Below, piece after piece: positions 51,384 to 60,217 of a stretch of 64,000 nt of DNA. The DNA lies in contig NZ_AP023439.1 in the NCBI RefSeq assembly GCF_014701095.1, forward strand, positions 806,001-870,000. The letters run 5' to 3'. The stretch comes from Streptomyces tuirus. Lineage in GTDB: Bacteria > Actinomycetota > Actinomycetes > Streptomycetales > Streptomycetaceae. The number at the start of each line of letters is the position of its first letter. Positions within the stretch are counted from its first letter, which is position 1. Below the pieces are notes generated by a model that worked only from the letters and a program-made list of their open reading frames with translations, searched no databases and was not told where the DNA came from. The position numbers and the translations under genes are program-made.

Positions 51384-52511
51384 TCATGGCCGCGTCTCTC
51401 CGATCACCTGTACAGCGCGTTCGATCTGCTGAGCGGTCAGGTCCGCGCGTGCGGTCAGCCTGAGCCGTGAGATGCCGTCCGGCACGGAAGGGGGCCGGAA
51501 GCACCCCACGGCCAGGCCCGCCGCGCGGCACTGCGCCGCCCAGCGCACGGCGTCCTCGGGAGAGGGCGCCCGCACCGAGACCACCGCGGCGTCCGGACGC
51601 ACCGCTTCCAGACCCGCGGCGGTCAGGCGTGCGTGCAGTTCGCCCGCCACCGCGCGGGCCCGCGCCGCCCGCTGCGGCTCGCCGCGCAGCAGCCGCAGGG
51701 CCGACAGGGCCGCACCCGCCGCCGCCGGGGCGAGTCCCGTGTCGAAGATGAACGTCCGGGCGGCGTTGACGAGGTGTCCGACGACCCGGGCCGGGCCGAG
51801 GACGGCTCCGCCCTGGCTGCCCAGCGACTTGGACAGTGTGACCGTCGCGACGACGTCGTCCGCGCCCGCGAGCCCCACCGCCTGCGGGGCCCCGCGGCCG
51901 CCGTCGCCGAGAACGCCCAGCCCGTGGGCGTCGTCGACGACCAGCCCCGCGCCGTGTTCCCGGCAGACCTCGGCCAGCTCGGCGAGGGGGGCCGCGTCGC
52001 CGTCGACCGAGAAGACCGTGTCGGACACGGCGATGGCCGTGCCCTCATGGGTGGCCAGCGCCTTGCGCGCGGCGTCCGGCTCGGCGTGCGCCACGACCTG
52101 GGTGGTCCCGCGGGCGAGCCGGCAGCCGTCGATGAGCGAGGCGTGGTTGCCCGCGTCGGAGACGATCAGGGAGCCGTGCGGGGCCAGCGCGGTGACCGCC
52201 GCGAGGTTGGCGGCGTAACCGGAGGAGAAGACGAGTGCCGCCTCGAAACCGCAGAAATCGGCCAGTTCCCGTTCGAGTTCGGTGTGCAGTTCGGTGGTGC
52301 CGGTGACCAGCCGGGAGCCGGTCGCGCCACCGCCCCAGGTCCGCGCCGCCCGGGCCGCGCCCTCGGTGACCTCGGGGTGGCGGGCCAGCCCGAGGTAGTC
52401 GTTGCTCGCCAGGTCGAGGAGCGGCGAATCGGCCGGACGAGGGCGCAGAGTCCGTACGAGTCCGGCGCGGGCGCGCAGCTCCGCCTGCTCGTCGATCCAG
52501 CCGAACGCCAT
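51384..52511 (-). CDS. bioF: 8-amino-7-oxononanoate synthase
   Basis: The 375-residue PLP enzyme of the alpha-oxoamine synthase family contains [80 protein letters not shown] and the PLP Lys in [20 protein letters not shown]. It condenses pimeloyl thioester with L-alanine in the first committed step of biotin ring assembly. It is divergent from bioBAD with 150 bp between, containing a palindrome that may be a shared operator. Confidence 0.92.
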   Translation of the reverse strand: MAFGWIDEQAELRARAGLVRTLRPRPADSPLLDLASNDYLGLARHPEVTEGAARAARTWGGGATGSRLVTGTTELHTELERELADFCGFEAALVFSSGYAANLAAVTALAPHGSLIVSDAGNHASLIDGCRLARGTTQVVAHAEPDAARKALATHEGTAIAVSDTVFSVDGDAAPLAELAEVCREHGAGLVVDDAHGLGVLGDGGRGAPQAVGLAGADDVVATVTLSKSLGSQGGAVLGPARVVGHLVNAARTFIFDTGLAPAAAGAALSALRLLRGEPQRAARARAVAGELHARLTAAGLEAVRPDAAVVSVRAPSPEDAVRWAAQCRAAGLAVGCFRPPSVPDGISRLRLTARADLTAQQIERAVQVIGETRP

Positions 52512-52575
52512 GGGTGGTCCTCCGCGGAATTTGTAGGCAGTGCACAGACACTAGCGGGACCACCAGCAGGTCAGT

Positions 52576-52593
52576 GTGTGGCAATACCCACAC
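52576..52593. promoter_or_regulatory. inverted repeat in the bioF/bioB divergent promoter
   Basis: GTGTGG and CCACAC with a 6-bp spacer (CAATAC) lie 65 bp before bioF and 69 bp before bioB. This is the only clear dyad in the region and a candidate biotin-repressor operator; no biotin regulator gene is in the window. Confidence 0.5.
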
Positions 52594-52661
52594 CTCGAAG
52601 CGACTCTGTTGTGCGAACTCTCCTTTGCCCCGAGCACCTCCTTAGGACAGGATCGGATTCC

Positions 52662-53873
52662 ATGGACCTGCTGAACACGCTGGTGGACAAGGGGCTTCGG
52701 CGCGAGCTGCCGACCCGCGACGAGGCTCTGGCCGTCCTCGCGACGTCCGACGACGACCTGCTCGATGTGGTGGCCGCGGCCGGAAAGGTGCGTCGGCACT
52801 GGTTCGGCCGACGGGTGAAACTGAACTATCTCGTCAACCTCAAGTCCGGCCTGTGCCCCGAGGACTGCTCGTACTGTTCGCAGCGGCTCGGCTCGACGGC
52901 CGGGATCCTGAAGTACACCTGGCTCAAGCCCGACCAGGCGTCCGACGCGGCGGCGGCCGGTGTGGCCGGAGGGGCCAAGCGGGTGTGCCTGGTGGCGAGC
53001 GGACGCGGCCCGACGGACCGCGACGTGGACCGGGTCTCCGAGACGATCAAGACGATCAAGGACAACAACGAGGGCGTCGAGGTCTGCGCCTGTCTGGGGC
53101 TGCTCTCCGACGGCCAGGCCGAGCGGCTGCGCGAGGCCGGCGCCGACGCCTACAACCACAACCTCAACACGTCCGAGGCGACGTACGGGGAGATCACCAC
53201 CACGCACACCTACGAGGACCGGGTCGACACCGTGCAGAAGGCGCACGCGGCCGGTCTGTCCGCCTGCTCCGGGCTGATCGCCGGCATGGGCGAGACGGAC
53301 GAGGACCTCGTGGACGTGGTCTTCTCGCTGCGTGAGCTGGACCCGGACTCGATCCCGGTCAACTTCCTCATCCCGTTCGAGGGCACCCCGCTCGGCAAGG
53401 AGTGGAACCTGACCCCGCAGCGGTGCCTCAGGATCCTGGCGATGACGCGGTTCGTCTGCCCGGACGTCGAGGTGCGGATCGCGGGCGGGCGCGAAGTTCA
53501 TCTGCGCACGATGCAGCCGCTGGCGCTGCACCTGGCCAACTCGATCTTCCTCGGCGACTACCTCACCAGTGAGGGCCAGGCCGGCAAGGCCGACCTGGAG
53601 ATGATCGCGGATGCGGGCTTCGAGGTGGAGGGCACCGGCCAGGTGACGCTGCCGGAGCACCGGGCCGCCGGGGGCTGCCACGACGGTGGCGGGGTCTGCG
53701 GTTCCGGGGGCGGCGGAGCGTGCGGCTCCGACGCCGCCCCGGAGGCCTCCGAGACCGGTACGGCCGCCGAGCCCCGTACGGCCGCCGAGCCCCGTACGGC
53801 CGCCGATGCCCGTACCGACCTGGTCGCCGTCCGCCGCCGGGGCGCCGGAACGGACCTCGCGCCCAATGCCTGA
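52662..53873 (+). CDS. bioB: biotin synthase
   Basis: From ATG 52662 the enzyme is 403 residues. The radical-SAM motif is [10 protein letters not shown] near residue 67, followed by [13 protein letters not shown] and NHNLNTSE, then [20 protein letters not shown]. The expected N-x-R for the auxiliary cluster is present (VRIAGGRE). It inserts sulfur into dethiobiotin. The C-terminal 60-70 residues are an extension rich in Gly and Cys ([20 protein letters not shown]) ending in a repeated TAAEPR segment encoded by 18-bp tandem repeats. Its TGA overlaps the bioA start. Confidence 0.92.
   Translation: MDLLNTLVDKGLRRELPTRDEALAVLATSDDDLLDVVAAAGKVRRHWFGRRVKLNYLVNLKSGLCPEDCSYCSQRLGSTAGILKYTWLKPDQASDAAAAGVAGGAKRVCLVASGRGPTDRDVDRVSETIKTIKDNNEGVEVCACLGLLSDGQAERLREAGADAYNHNLNTSEATYGEITTTHTYEDRVDTVQKAHAAGLSACSGLIAGMGETDEDLVDVVFSLRELDPDSIPVNFLIPFEGTPLGKEWNLTPQRCLRILAMTRFVCPDVEVRIAGGREVHLRTMQPLALHLANSIFLGDYLTSEGQAGKADLEMIADAGFEVEGTGQVTLPEHRAAGGCHDGGGVCGSGGGGACGSDAAPEASETGTAAEPRTAAEPRTAADARTDLVAVRRRGAGTDLAPNA
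53757..53810. repeat. in-frame 18-bp tandem repeat at the bioB 3' end
   Basis: Three copies of a unit like CGTACGGCCGCCGAGCCC (53757-53774, 53775-53792, 53793-53810) encode TAAEPR, then a fourth decays. It lies in the unconserved C-terminal tail. Confidence 0.85.
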
Positions 53874-55218
53874 GCTGACGGTGCCCGGGCTGCTGGAGCT
53901 CGACCGGCGGCATGTGTGGCATCCGTACGGTCCGATGCCCGGACGGCAGGAACCGCTCGTCGTGGAGTCGGCGAGCGGGGTACGGCTGCGGATCGCCGAC
54001 GGCTCGGGGGCGCCGGGTGGTTCGGCGGTCGCGGACGGTTCGGCGGTCACGGACGGTTCGGGCGTACCGGACGGTCCGCGAGAGCTGGTCGACGGGATGT
54101 CGTCCTGGTGGTCGGCGATCCACGGCTACAACCACCCGGTACTCAACGAGGCCGCGCGCGGTCAGTTGGAGCGGATGAGCCATGTGATGTTCGGCGGGCT
54201 CACCCACGAGCCCGCCGTACGCCTGGCGAAGCTCCTTGCCGACATGTCGCCCGAGGGCCTGGAGCATGTCTTCCTCGCCGACTCCGGGTCGGTGTCGGTC
54301 GAGGTCGCGGTCAAGATGTGCCTGCAGTACTGGCGTTCGCTCGGCCGCCCCGGCAAGCAGCGGCTGCTGACCTGGCGCGGTGGCTACCACGGCGACACCT
54401 GGCAGCCCATGTCGGTGTGCGACCCGGAGGGCGGGATGCACGACCTGTGGACCGGGGTGCTGCAGCGTCAGGTGTTCGCCGACCCGCCCCCGGCGGAGTA
54501 CGACGAGGCCTACGCCGAGCACCTGCGGTCGCTGATCGAGCGGCACGCCGATGAACTGGCCGCGGTGATCGTCGAGCCGGTGGTGCAGGGCGCGGGTGGC
54601 ATGCGGTTCCACTCCCCCGCGTATCTGCGGGTGCTGCGCGAGGCGTGCGACGCGCACGACGTGCTGCTGGTGTTCGACGAGATCGCGACCGGTTTCGGCC
54701 GTACGGGTGCGCTGTTCGCGGCGGAGCACGCGGCAGTGACGCCGGACGTGATGTGCGTGGGCAAGGCGCTGACCGGCGGTTACATGACGATGGCGGCGAC
54801 GCTGTGCACCCCGCGGGTGGCCGACGGCATCTCGCGGGGCGAGGTTCCGGTGCTCGCGCACGGGCCGACGTTCATGGGCAATCCGCTGGCGGCGGCGGTG
54901 GCCTGCGCCTCGATCGAGCTGCTGCTCGGTCAGGACTGGCTCGCCGAGGTCAAGCGGATCGAGGCGGGGCTGCGGGACGGGCTCGCGGCGGCCTCGGAGC
55001 TGCCGGGCGTGACGGACGTGCGGGTGCTCGGCGCCATCGGCGTGGTGCAGCTGGACCACGCCGTGGACATGGAGGCGGCGACGGCGGCGGCCGTGCGCGA
55101 GGGCGTGTGGCTGCGGCCGTTCCGCGATCTGATCTACACGATGCCGCCGTACGTGACGGGCGACGAGGATCTGGCCCGGATCGCGCGGGCCGTGTGCGCG
55201 GCGGCGCGGGAGGGATGA
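53866..55218 (+). CDS. bioA: adenosylmethionine--8-amino-7-oxononanoate transaminase
   Basis: The 450-residue class III aminotransferase starts at ATG 53866, overlapping bioB by 8 bp. Motifs: HVWHPYGPM near residue 16, [49 protein letters not shown] and the PLP Lys in [18 protein letters not shown]. It uses SAM as amino donor to make 7,8-diaminononanoate. Residues about 46-71 contain an extra DGS-rich repeat ([17 protein letters not shown]) placed between the usual RIAD and RELVDG strands. The fold should tolerate it because the region is a surface loop. Confidence 0.93.
   Translation: MPELTVPGLLELDRRHVWHPYGPMPGRQEPLVVESASGVRLRIADGSGAPGGSAVADGSAVTDGSGVPDGPRELVDGMSSWWSAIHGYNHPVLNEAARGQLERMSHVMFGGLTHEPAVRLAKLLADMSPEGLEHVFLADSGSVSVEVAVKMCLQYWRSLGRPGKQRLLTWRGGYHGDTWQPMSVCDPEGGMHDLWTGVLQRQVFADPPPAEYDEAYAEHLRSLIERHADELAAVIVEPVVQGAGGMRFHSPAYLRVLREACDAHDVLLVFDEIATGFGRTGALFAAEHAAVTPDVMCVGKALTGGYMTMAATLCTPRVADGISRGEVPVLAHGPTFMGNPLAAAVACASIELLLGQDWLAEVKRIEAGLRDGLAAASELPGVTDVRVLGAIGVVQLDHAVDMEAATAAAVREGVWLRPFRDLIYTMPPYVTGDEDLARIARAVCAAAREG
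54013..54084. repeat. in-frame 18-bp tandem repeat in bioA
   Basis: Four imperfect copies of GCGGACGGTTCGGCGGTC type lie at 54013-54030, 54031-54048, 54049-54066 and 54067-54084. They lengthen a surface loop near the N-terminus of BioA. Confidence 0.8.
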
Positions 55219-55219
55219 C

Positions 55220-55945
55220 ATGCCGGTACTGGTGATCACGGGCACGGGCACGGAGGTCGGAAAGACGGTCGTGACCGCCGCCGTGGCGGCGACGGCGCTG
55301 GCCGCCGGCCGTTCCGTGGCCGTGCTGAAGGCCGCGCAGACGGGCGTCGGGCCGGACGAGCCCGGGGACGCCGCCGAGGTGGCGCGCCTGGCGGGCCCGG
55401 TGACGACGGCCGAACTCGCCCGCTTTCCCGAGCCGTTGGCGCCCGCCACGGCGGCGCGCCGGGCCGGGCTGGCCCCGGTCCATCCGCACGAGGTCGCGGA
55501 GGCCGCCGCCAAGCTGGCGACCGAGCACGACCTGGTGCTGGTCGAGGGGGCCGGTGGACTGCTCGTCCGGTTCGACGCGGTCGGCGGCACCCTCGCGGAC
55601 GCGGCCCGGCTGCTGTCGGCGCCGGTGCTGGTCGTGACCGCGGCGGGGCTCGGCACCCTGAACACGACGGAGCTGACGGCGCGTGAACTGCGGGGCCGGG
55701 GGCTGGATCTGGCCGGGATCGTGATCGGCAGCTGGCCCGCGGCCCCCGATCTCGCCGCGCGCTGCAATCTCGCGGATCTGCCCGACGTGTCCGAGGCCCC
55801 CCTGCTGGGCTCGGTTCCGGCCGGCTCGGGCACCCTCTCCCCCGCCGTCTTCCGGGCGACCGCGCCACACTGGCTGGCGCCACGGCTGGACGGCTCGTGG
55901 GACGCGGAGGCGTTCCGGATCCGGGAGGCGCCCGGGGCGTACTGA
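55220..55945 (+). CDS. bioD: dethiobiotin synthetase
   Basis: The 241-residue P-loop enzyme starts one base after bioA. Phosphate loop [20 protein letters not shown] begins near residue 6; [20 protein letters not shown] and [20 protein letters not shown] follow. It closes the ureido ring with ATP and CO2 to form dethiobiotin. It ends the bioBAD operon. The window lacks bioC, bioH or bioI, so pimeloyl supply must be encoded elsewhere. Confidence 0.93.
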   Translation: MPVLVITGTGTEVGKTVVTAAVAATALAAGRSVAVLKAAQTGVGPDEPGDAAEVARLAGPVTTAELARFPEPLAPATAARRAGLAPVHPHEVAEAAAKLATEHDLVLVEGAGGLLVRFDAVGGTLADAARLLSAPVLVVTAAGLGTLNTTELTARELRGRGLDLAGIVIGSWPAAPDLAARCNLADLPDVSEAPLLGSVPAGSGTLSPAVFRATAPHWLAPRLDGSWDAEAFRIREAPGAY

Positions 55946-56029
55946 GGGCTGGGGCGGGCGCGCGGTGAAACCGAGGCGGGCGTGGTTGCGTGTTGAATTA
56001 CGTATGTGATCACCTCCGAAGGGACCACC

Positions 56030-56932
56030 TTGTACTCGAACGGACCACGCCTGTCCCGCCGTACGGCCCTCGCGCTGGGCACGGCCGCCGCTCTCTCGCT
56101 GGGCGGCGCCGGCACGGCCCGCGCCCTGCCGGGAACCGACGGCGTCACCGCGCGGCTGCGGGAGCTGGAGCAGGAGCACACCGCCCGGCTGGGCGTGTAC
56201 GGCCGGAACCTGCGCACCGGCCGGACGGTGGCGTACCGGGCCGACGAACGCTTCCCGATGGCCTCGGTGTTCAAGACGCTCGCCGCCGCGGCCGTACTGC
56301 GCGACCTCGACCGTGACGGCGAGTTCCTGGCCCGGCGCGTGCACTACACCCAGGAGTACGTCACCAAGTCGGGCTACTCCCCCATCACCCAGGACCACGT
56401 CGCGACCGGCATGACCGTGGGCGAACTGTGCGACGCCACCATCCGCTTCAGCGACAACACCGCGGGCAACCTGCTCCTGAAGGAGCTGGGCGGGCCGACC
56501 GCCGTCACGCGCTTCTCCCGCTCGGTCGGTGACCGGATCACCCGGCTCGACCGCTGGGAGCCCGAGCTCAACTCCGCGGAGCCGTGGCGCGTGACCGACA
56601 CGACCACGCCGCGCGCCATCGGCCTGACCTACGCCCGGCTGGTGCTCGGCACCGCGCTGGAGCCCCGGGACCGGGCGCGGCTCACGGACTGGCTGCTGCG
56701 CAACACCACCAGCACCGAGAAGTTCCGCAAGGCCCTGCCCGCCGACTGGCTGATCGCCGACAAGACCGGCGGCGGACGCTACGGCGGCAACAACGACGTC
56801 GGCATCACCTGGCCGCCGGACGGTCCGCCGATCGTGATGTCCGTCCTGACCACCCAGCCGGAGGAGGACGCCCCGGCCGACAATCCGCTGGTGGCCGGCG
56901 CTGCCGCCCTGCTGGCGGCGGAACTGGCGTAG
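56030..56932 (+). CDS. class A beta-lactamase family serine hydrolase
   Basis: I chose TTG 56030 (GAAGGG six bases before) giving 300 residues; GTG 56006 in the same frame is an alternative. A Tat signal has LSRRTALALGTAAALSLGGA and ends near ARA. Active-site motifs are complete: SxxK at Ser79-Lys82 (ASVFK), SDN at 141-143, general-base Glu177 in WEPELN and KTG at 245-247. It should hydrolyse penicillin-type beta-lactams outside the membrane. No regulator lies nearby. Confidence 0.9.
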   Translation: MYSNGPRLSRRTALALGTAAALSLGGAGTARALPGTDGVTARLRELEQEHTARLGVYGRNLRTGRTVAYRADERFPMASVFKTLAAAAVLRDLDRDGEFLARRVHYTQEYVTKSGYSPITQDHVATGMTVGELCDATIRFSDNTAGNLLLKELGGPTAVTRFSRSVGDRITRLDRWEPELNSAEPWRVTDTTTPRAIGLTYARLVLGTALEPRDRARLTDWLLRNTTSTEKFRKALPADWLIADKTGGGRYGGNNDVGITWPPDGPPIVMSVLTTQPEEDAPADNPLVAGAAALLAAELA

Positions 56933-56943
56933 GGGGTCGCGTG

Positions 56944-57879
56944 ATGGGCACGGGAGGGCTGCGGCCGCGGGACGCCTGGCTCGTCGGCGGTGCCCTCGGG
57001 GTCGCCGGTCTGCTCGCCCTGCACTCCGCCGTGCCCAACGGGACCGGTCGGCTGGGGAGCCTGCTGGAGACGTTCCTGCCGTGGCTGGGGGCGGCGGTGC
57101 CCGTGTTCGGCTGCCTCGCCCTGCTCGGGCGGTCGGGGGCGGGGCTGCTCGCCTGCCTCGCCCCCATGGCCGTGTGGCTGTGGATGTTCGGCGGGATGTG
57201 GTTCTCCTCGCCCCCGGGCGCGTCCGACCTGACCGTCGTCCAGCACAACGTGGCCGACGACAACGCCGACCCCGCCGGCACCGCACGGGCCCTGCTCGCC
57301 ACCCGCGCCGGGCTGATCGCCGTCGAGGAACTGACGCCCGCCGCACGGCCGGCATACCAGGACGTCCTGGGCGGGTCCCATCCGCACCGGGCGGTGCACG
57401 GCACGGTCGGGCTGTGGTCCGTGTACCCGCTGTCGGACGTAGGGCCCGTGGACATCCGGCCCGCGGGCTTTCCCGACAGCTGGCGGCGGGCACTGCGGGC
57501 CACGGTGTCCGCGCCCGGCGGCGAGCTGGCGGTGTACGTGGTGCATCTGCCGTCCGTGCGGCTGGGCGCGACGGGGCTCGCCTCGGCGGCCCGTGACGAG
57601 AGCGCCGCCCTGCTCGCGGGCCGGATCGCCGACGACCCGGCCCGGCGGCTCCTGGTGGTGGGCGACCTCAACGGCACCGTGCAGGACCGCGGGCTCGGGC
57701 CGCTCACCTCCCGACTCGACGCCCCGTCCACGGGGTTCGCGTTCAGCTGGCCGGCCGGGCTGCCGGTGGCGAGGATCGACCAGGTGCTGGGGCGCGGGGT
57801 CGAGGTGACAGAGGTGTCCGCACGGGAGGCGACCGGGAGCGACCACCTGCCGGTGCTGGGGCGGATACTCCTTCGGTAA
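56944..57879 (+). CDS. membrane-anchored endonuclease/exonuclease/phosphatase-fold protein
   Basis: The 311-residue protein from ATG 56944 (GTG 56941 also possible) has three N-terminal hydrophobic helices (LVGGALGVAGLLALHSAV, FLPWLGAAVPVFGCLALLG, LLACLAPMAVWLWMFGGMW) and an extracytoplasmic EEP domain: VVQHNVADDNADPAG, LIAVEEL (catalytic Glu), LLVVGDLNGTVQDRG (Asp, Asn), ATGSDHLPV (Asp-His). These proteins are metal-dependent phosphodiesterases; the substrate is unknown. It starts 11 bp after the beta-lactamase. Confidence 0.87.
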   Translation: MGTGGLRPRDAWLVGGALGVAGLLALHSAVPNGTGRLGSLLETFLPWLGAAVPVFGCLALLGRSGAGLLACLAPMAVWLWMFGGMWFSSPPGASDLTVVQHNVADDNADPAGTARALLATRAGLIAVEELTPAARPAYQDVLGGSHPHRAVHGTVGLWSVYPLSDVGPVDIRPAGFPDSWRRALRATVSAPGGELAVYVVHLPSVRLGATGLASAARDESAALLAGRIADDPARRLLVVGDLNGTVQDRGLGPLTSRLDAPSTGFAFSWPAGLPVARIDQVLGRGVEVTEVSAREATGSDHLPVLGRILLR

Positions 57880-57956
57880 CCGGCAGGGGTGCGGCGGGCC
57901 CGTGCGGGGGACAATCGCCCTAAGGCGCTAGGCCAGCCTCGTCCGGGAGGTCCCCC

Positions 57957-58631
57957 ATGCCGCTCCGCTCCGGCAAGGTGCCACGGGACGCCGTGCACCA
58001 TCCGCTGTTCGCCCGCTGCTACGCCAGGGTCAGTGTCGCCGCCGAGACCCGGATGGGCATGGGCCGCATCCGCGGGAGACTGCTCGACGGGCTGTCCGGG
58101 CGGGTGATCGAGATCGGCGCGGGCAACGGGCTGAACTTCGCGCACTACCCGGGCACCGTCGCCGAGGTCGTGGCGATCGAACCGGAGCGGCGGCTGCGGC
58201 ACCTGGCCGTGGAGGCAGCGCTGCGCGCCGAGGTGCCGGTGGACGTGGTGCCGGGCGCGGCGGAGGCGCTGCCGGTCAAGAGCGAGGGCTTCGACGCCGC
58301 CGTGGTGTCGCTGGTGCTGTGCAGTGTGCGGGACGTGCCCCGGGCGCTCGCCGAGCTGCGGCGGGTGCTGCGGCCGGGCGGCGAGGTGCGGTTCTTCGAG
58401 CACGGCCGGGGCGGTGGCCGGGCGATGACCTTCACTCAGCACGCCCTGGACCGGACGGTGTGGCCGATGCTGAGCGGGGGCTGCCACGTGGCGCGGGAGC
58501 CGGTGCGGGCGCTGCGGGACGCCGGGTTCGAACTCGGTCCTTACCGGCAGGTCCTGATGCCGCAGGAGGGGCCGCGGCTGCCCAGCTCGTACTGCGTGCT
58601 GGGCACGGCCTGGCGTCCGGTCAGTGGGTAG
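57957..58631 (+). CDS. class I SAM-dependent methyltransferase
   Basis: The 224-residue protein starts at ATG 57957 (GGGAGG upstream). SAM motif RVIEIGAGNGLNFAHYP near residue 46, acidic IEPERRLR, and motifs PVKSEGFDAAVVSLVLCSVR and LRPGGEVRFFEHGRGGGRAM form a Methyltransf_11 domain; phospholipid- or quinone-type substrates are typical for close relatives with GGEVRFFEHGR, but the substrate is unknown. No operon partner. Confidence 0.88.
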   Translation: MPLRSGKVPRDAVHHPLFARCYARVSVAAETRMGMGRIRGRLLDGLSGRVIEIGAGNGLNFAHYPGTVAEVVAIEPERRLRHLAVEAALRAEVPVDVVPGAAEALPVKSEGFDAAVVSLVLCSVRDVPRALAELRRVLRPGGEVRFFEHGRGGGRAMTFTQHALDRTVWPMLSGGCHVAREPVRALRDAGFELGPYRQVLMPQEGPRLPSSYCVLGTAWRPVSG

Positions 58632-58643
58632 TGCGGCCGGTGG

Positions 58644-59018
58644 TCACAGGCTCCACTGGCGCAGCTCCTGCTCGATGTCCCGTACGGACGCCTCTCCGCT
58701 CTTGACCAGCCGGGCGAGGTCGCGGACCTGCTCGGGCGAGGTGATGACCTTGACGCCGCTGGCGACGAGGTAGGCGTAGGCGACGGCGGAGGCGAACAGG
58801 GCGTTGGAGCGCTCCAGCGCGGGCACGTGGAGCAGGAGCTGGAGGAGTGCCGCAGCGCGGGCGTGCGGGCTGTCGTAGACGGGGACGTCGAATATGGCGG
58901 CCTGGTGGCGGGCGACGGCGGCGACGAGGGCTCCCCAGTCGGTGACCTGGGGGTCTCCGGGGGTCTTGTGCTCGGCGAGCATCAGCAGCCAGGCGAGGTC
59001 GATCTCGAGGTTGTTCAA
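58644..59018 (-). CDS. Fic/Doc-like toxin with degenerate catalytic motif
   Basis: I place the start at TTG 59018 (124 residues), four bases after the antitoxin stop; a GTG at 59051 would add 11 residues overlapping the antitoxin. The sequence (NLEIDLAWLLMLAEHKTPGD, ARAAALLQLLLHVPALERSN, ALFASAVAYAYLVASGVKVI) aligns with the Doc/Fic core, but the HPFxxGNKRT AMPylation motif is reduced to HVPALERSN. It pairs with the RHH antitoxin upstream. AMP or phosphate transfer is therefore doubtful. Confidence 0.8.
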   Translation of the reverse strand: MNNLEIDLAWLLMLAEHKTPGDPQVTDWGALVAAVARHQAAIFDVPVYDSPHARAAALLQLLLHVPALERSNALFASAVAYAYLVASGVKVITSPEQVRDLARLVKSGEASVRDIEQELRQWSL

Positions 59019-59022
59019 CGCT

Positions 59023-59262
59023 TCAGTGGCGACCTTCGCGCGTGCCCTCACGGTCTGCGCCGAACTCCTCGGCGAAGACGGACTCGTACTGCTTCATGAA
59101 GTCGGCGGCGGCCTCCACGAAGGTGTGGCCGACCTCGCCGGTGTCCTGCCGGACCAGTTCCTCGATGTAGCGGTTGACGCTCATCCCGCGGGCCAGGGCG
59201 CGCTCACGGGCGGCGCGGGCGGTGCCCTCGTCGACGCGCACGTTCAGCTGGGTCTTCGCCAT
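59023..59262 (-). CDS. ribbon-helix-helix antitoxin
   Basis: The 79-residue protein begins MAKTQLNVRVDEGTARAARE, the beta-strand of a ribbon-helix-helix repressor, then ARGMSVNRYIEELVR and an acidic helical tail (HTFVEAAADFMKQYESVFAE) that would bind the toxin. A GGTGCTAGCACC palindrome lies 19 bp before its start. The GAGG ribosome site is only one base from the ATG, so translation may be weak or leaderless. It precedes the Fic-like toxin. Confidence 0.85.
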   Translation of the reverse strand: MAKTQLNVRVDEGTARAARERALARGMSVNRYIEELVRQDTGEVGHTFVEAAADFMKQYESVFAEEFGADREGTREGRH

Positions 59263-59281
59263 ACCTCGAAGCTAGCGCGAG

Positions 59282-59293
59282 GGTGCTAGCACC
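59282..59293. promoter_or_regulatory. palindromic operator of the toxin-antitoxin operon
   Basis: GGTGCTAGCACC is a perfect 12-bp palindrome; GCTAGC recurs at 59271-59276, 14 bp away. Two half-sites on one face of the helix fit cooperative RHH binding. Confidence 0.6.
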
Positions 59294-59397
59294 GGCAAGG
59301 GCGGTGTCCGACCCGCGGAGGATACCGAGTGTGGGCCGGGTCACATTACGCTCGGGCAGGGCCAGGAGGTCCTGACGTCCACCCAGAGGAGGCGGCC

Positions 59398-60213
59398 TTG
59401 TCCACACCTGCTGCGGAGCACGCTCCCGGCCTCGCGCCGGCCGACGGGATCGCGGCCCGCGCCCGCGGTCTCACCAAGGCGTACGGCTCGGGCGAGACGG
59501 CCGTGCTCGCACTCGACTCGGTGGACGTGGACGTCGTCCGGGGCCGGTTCACGGCCGTGATGGGCCCGTCGGGGTCCGGGAAGTCCACCCTGATGCACTG
59601 TCTGGCCGGGCTCGACACCGTGTCGGCCGGTCAGGTGTGGCTCGGCGACACGGAGATCACGGGGCTGAGGGAGCGCGAGCTGACACGGCTGCGCCGGGAC
59701 CGGATCGGCTTCATGTTCCAGTCGTTCAACCTCATCCCGACCCTGAACGCGCTGGAGAACATCACCCTGCCGATGGACATCGCGGGCCGGAAACCGGATG
59801 AGAAGTGGCTGGACCAGGTGATCGACACCCTGGGCCTGCGGGACCGGCTCCGGCACCGGCCGTCACAGCTGTCCGGCGGGCAGCAGCAGCGGGTGGCCTG
59901 CGCGCGGGCGCTGGCCTCCCGGCCCGAGCTGATCTTCGCGGACGAGCCGACCGGCAACCTCGACTCGCGGGCCGGCCTGGAGGTGCTCGGCTTCCTGCGC
60001 GAGGCCGTCGACCAGCTGGGGCAGACCGTCGTCATGGTCACCCACGACCCTGGCGCCGCCGCCCACTCGGACCTGGTCCTCTTCCTCGGGGACGGCCGGA
60101 TCGTCGACGAGATGCGGCGCCCCACGGCGGAGGCGGTCCTGGAGCGGATGAAGAGGTTCGACGTGATCCGCACCCGGTACGAGGACGCCACCGCGTCACC
60201 CGAGGAGAACTGA
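59398..60213 (+). CDS. ABC transporter ATP-binding protein (MacB/LolD type)
   Basis: From TTG 59398 (GAGGAGG upstream) the product is 271 residues. Walker A GPSGSGKST near residue 62, Q-loop in FMFQSFNLIPTL, signature LSGGQQQRVACARALASRP, Walker B LIFADEPTGNLDSRAG, and VTHDPGAAAHSD. It is the energising subunit of a MacB-type exporter with the permease gene 4 bp downstream. Substrate is unknown; in streptomycetes such pairs handle peptides, lipoproteins or cell-envelope stress signals. No sensor kinase is adjacent. Confidence 0.93.
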   Translation: MSTPAAEHAPGLAPADGIAARARGLTKAYGSGETAVLALDSVDVDVVRGRFTAVMGPSGSGKSTLMHCLAGLDTVSAGQVWLGDTEITGLRERELTRLRRDRIGFMFQSFNLIPTLNALENITLPMDIAGRKPDEKWLDQVIDTLGLRDRLRHRPSQLSGGQQQRVACARALASRPELIFADEPTGNLDSRAGLEVLGFLREAVDQLGQTVVMVTHDPGAAAHSDLVLFLGDGRIVDEMRRPTAEAVLERMKRFDVIRTRYEDATASPEEN

Positions 60214-60217
60214 GCCC

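Noticed and set aside
53563..57493. Very long minus-strand open frames across bioA-bioD and beta-lactamase
   Set aside because: Shadows of plus-strand genes; composition dominated by Arg, Pro, Ala.
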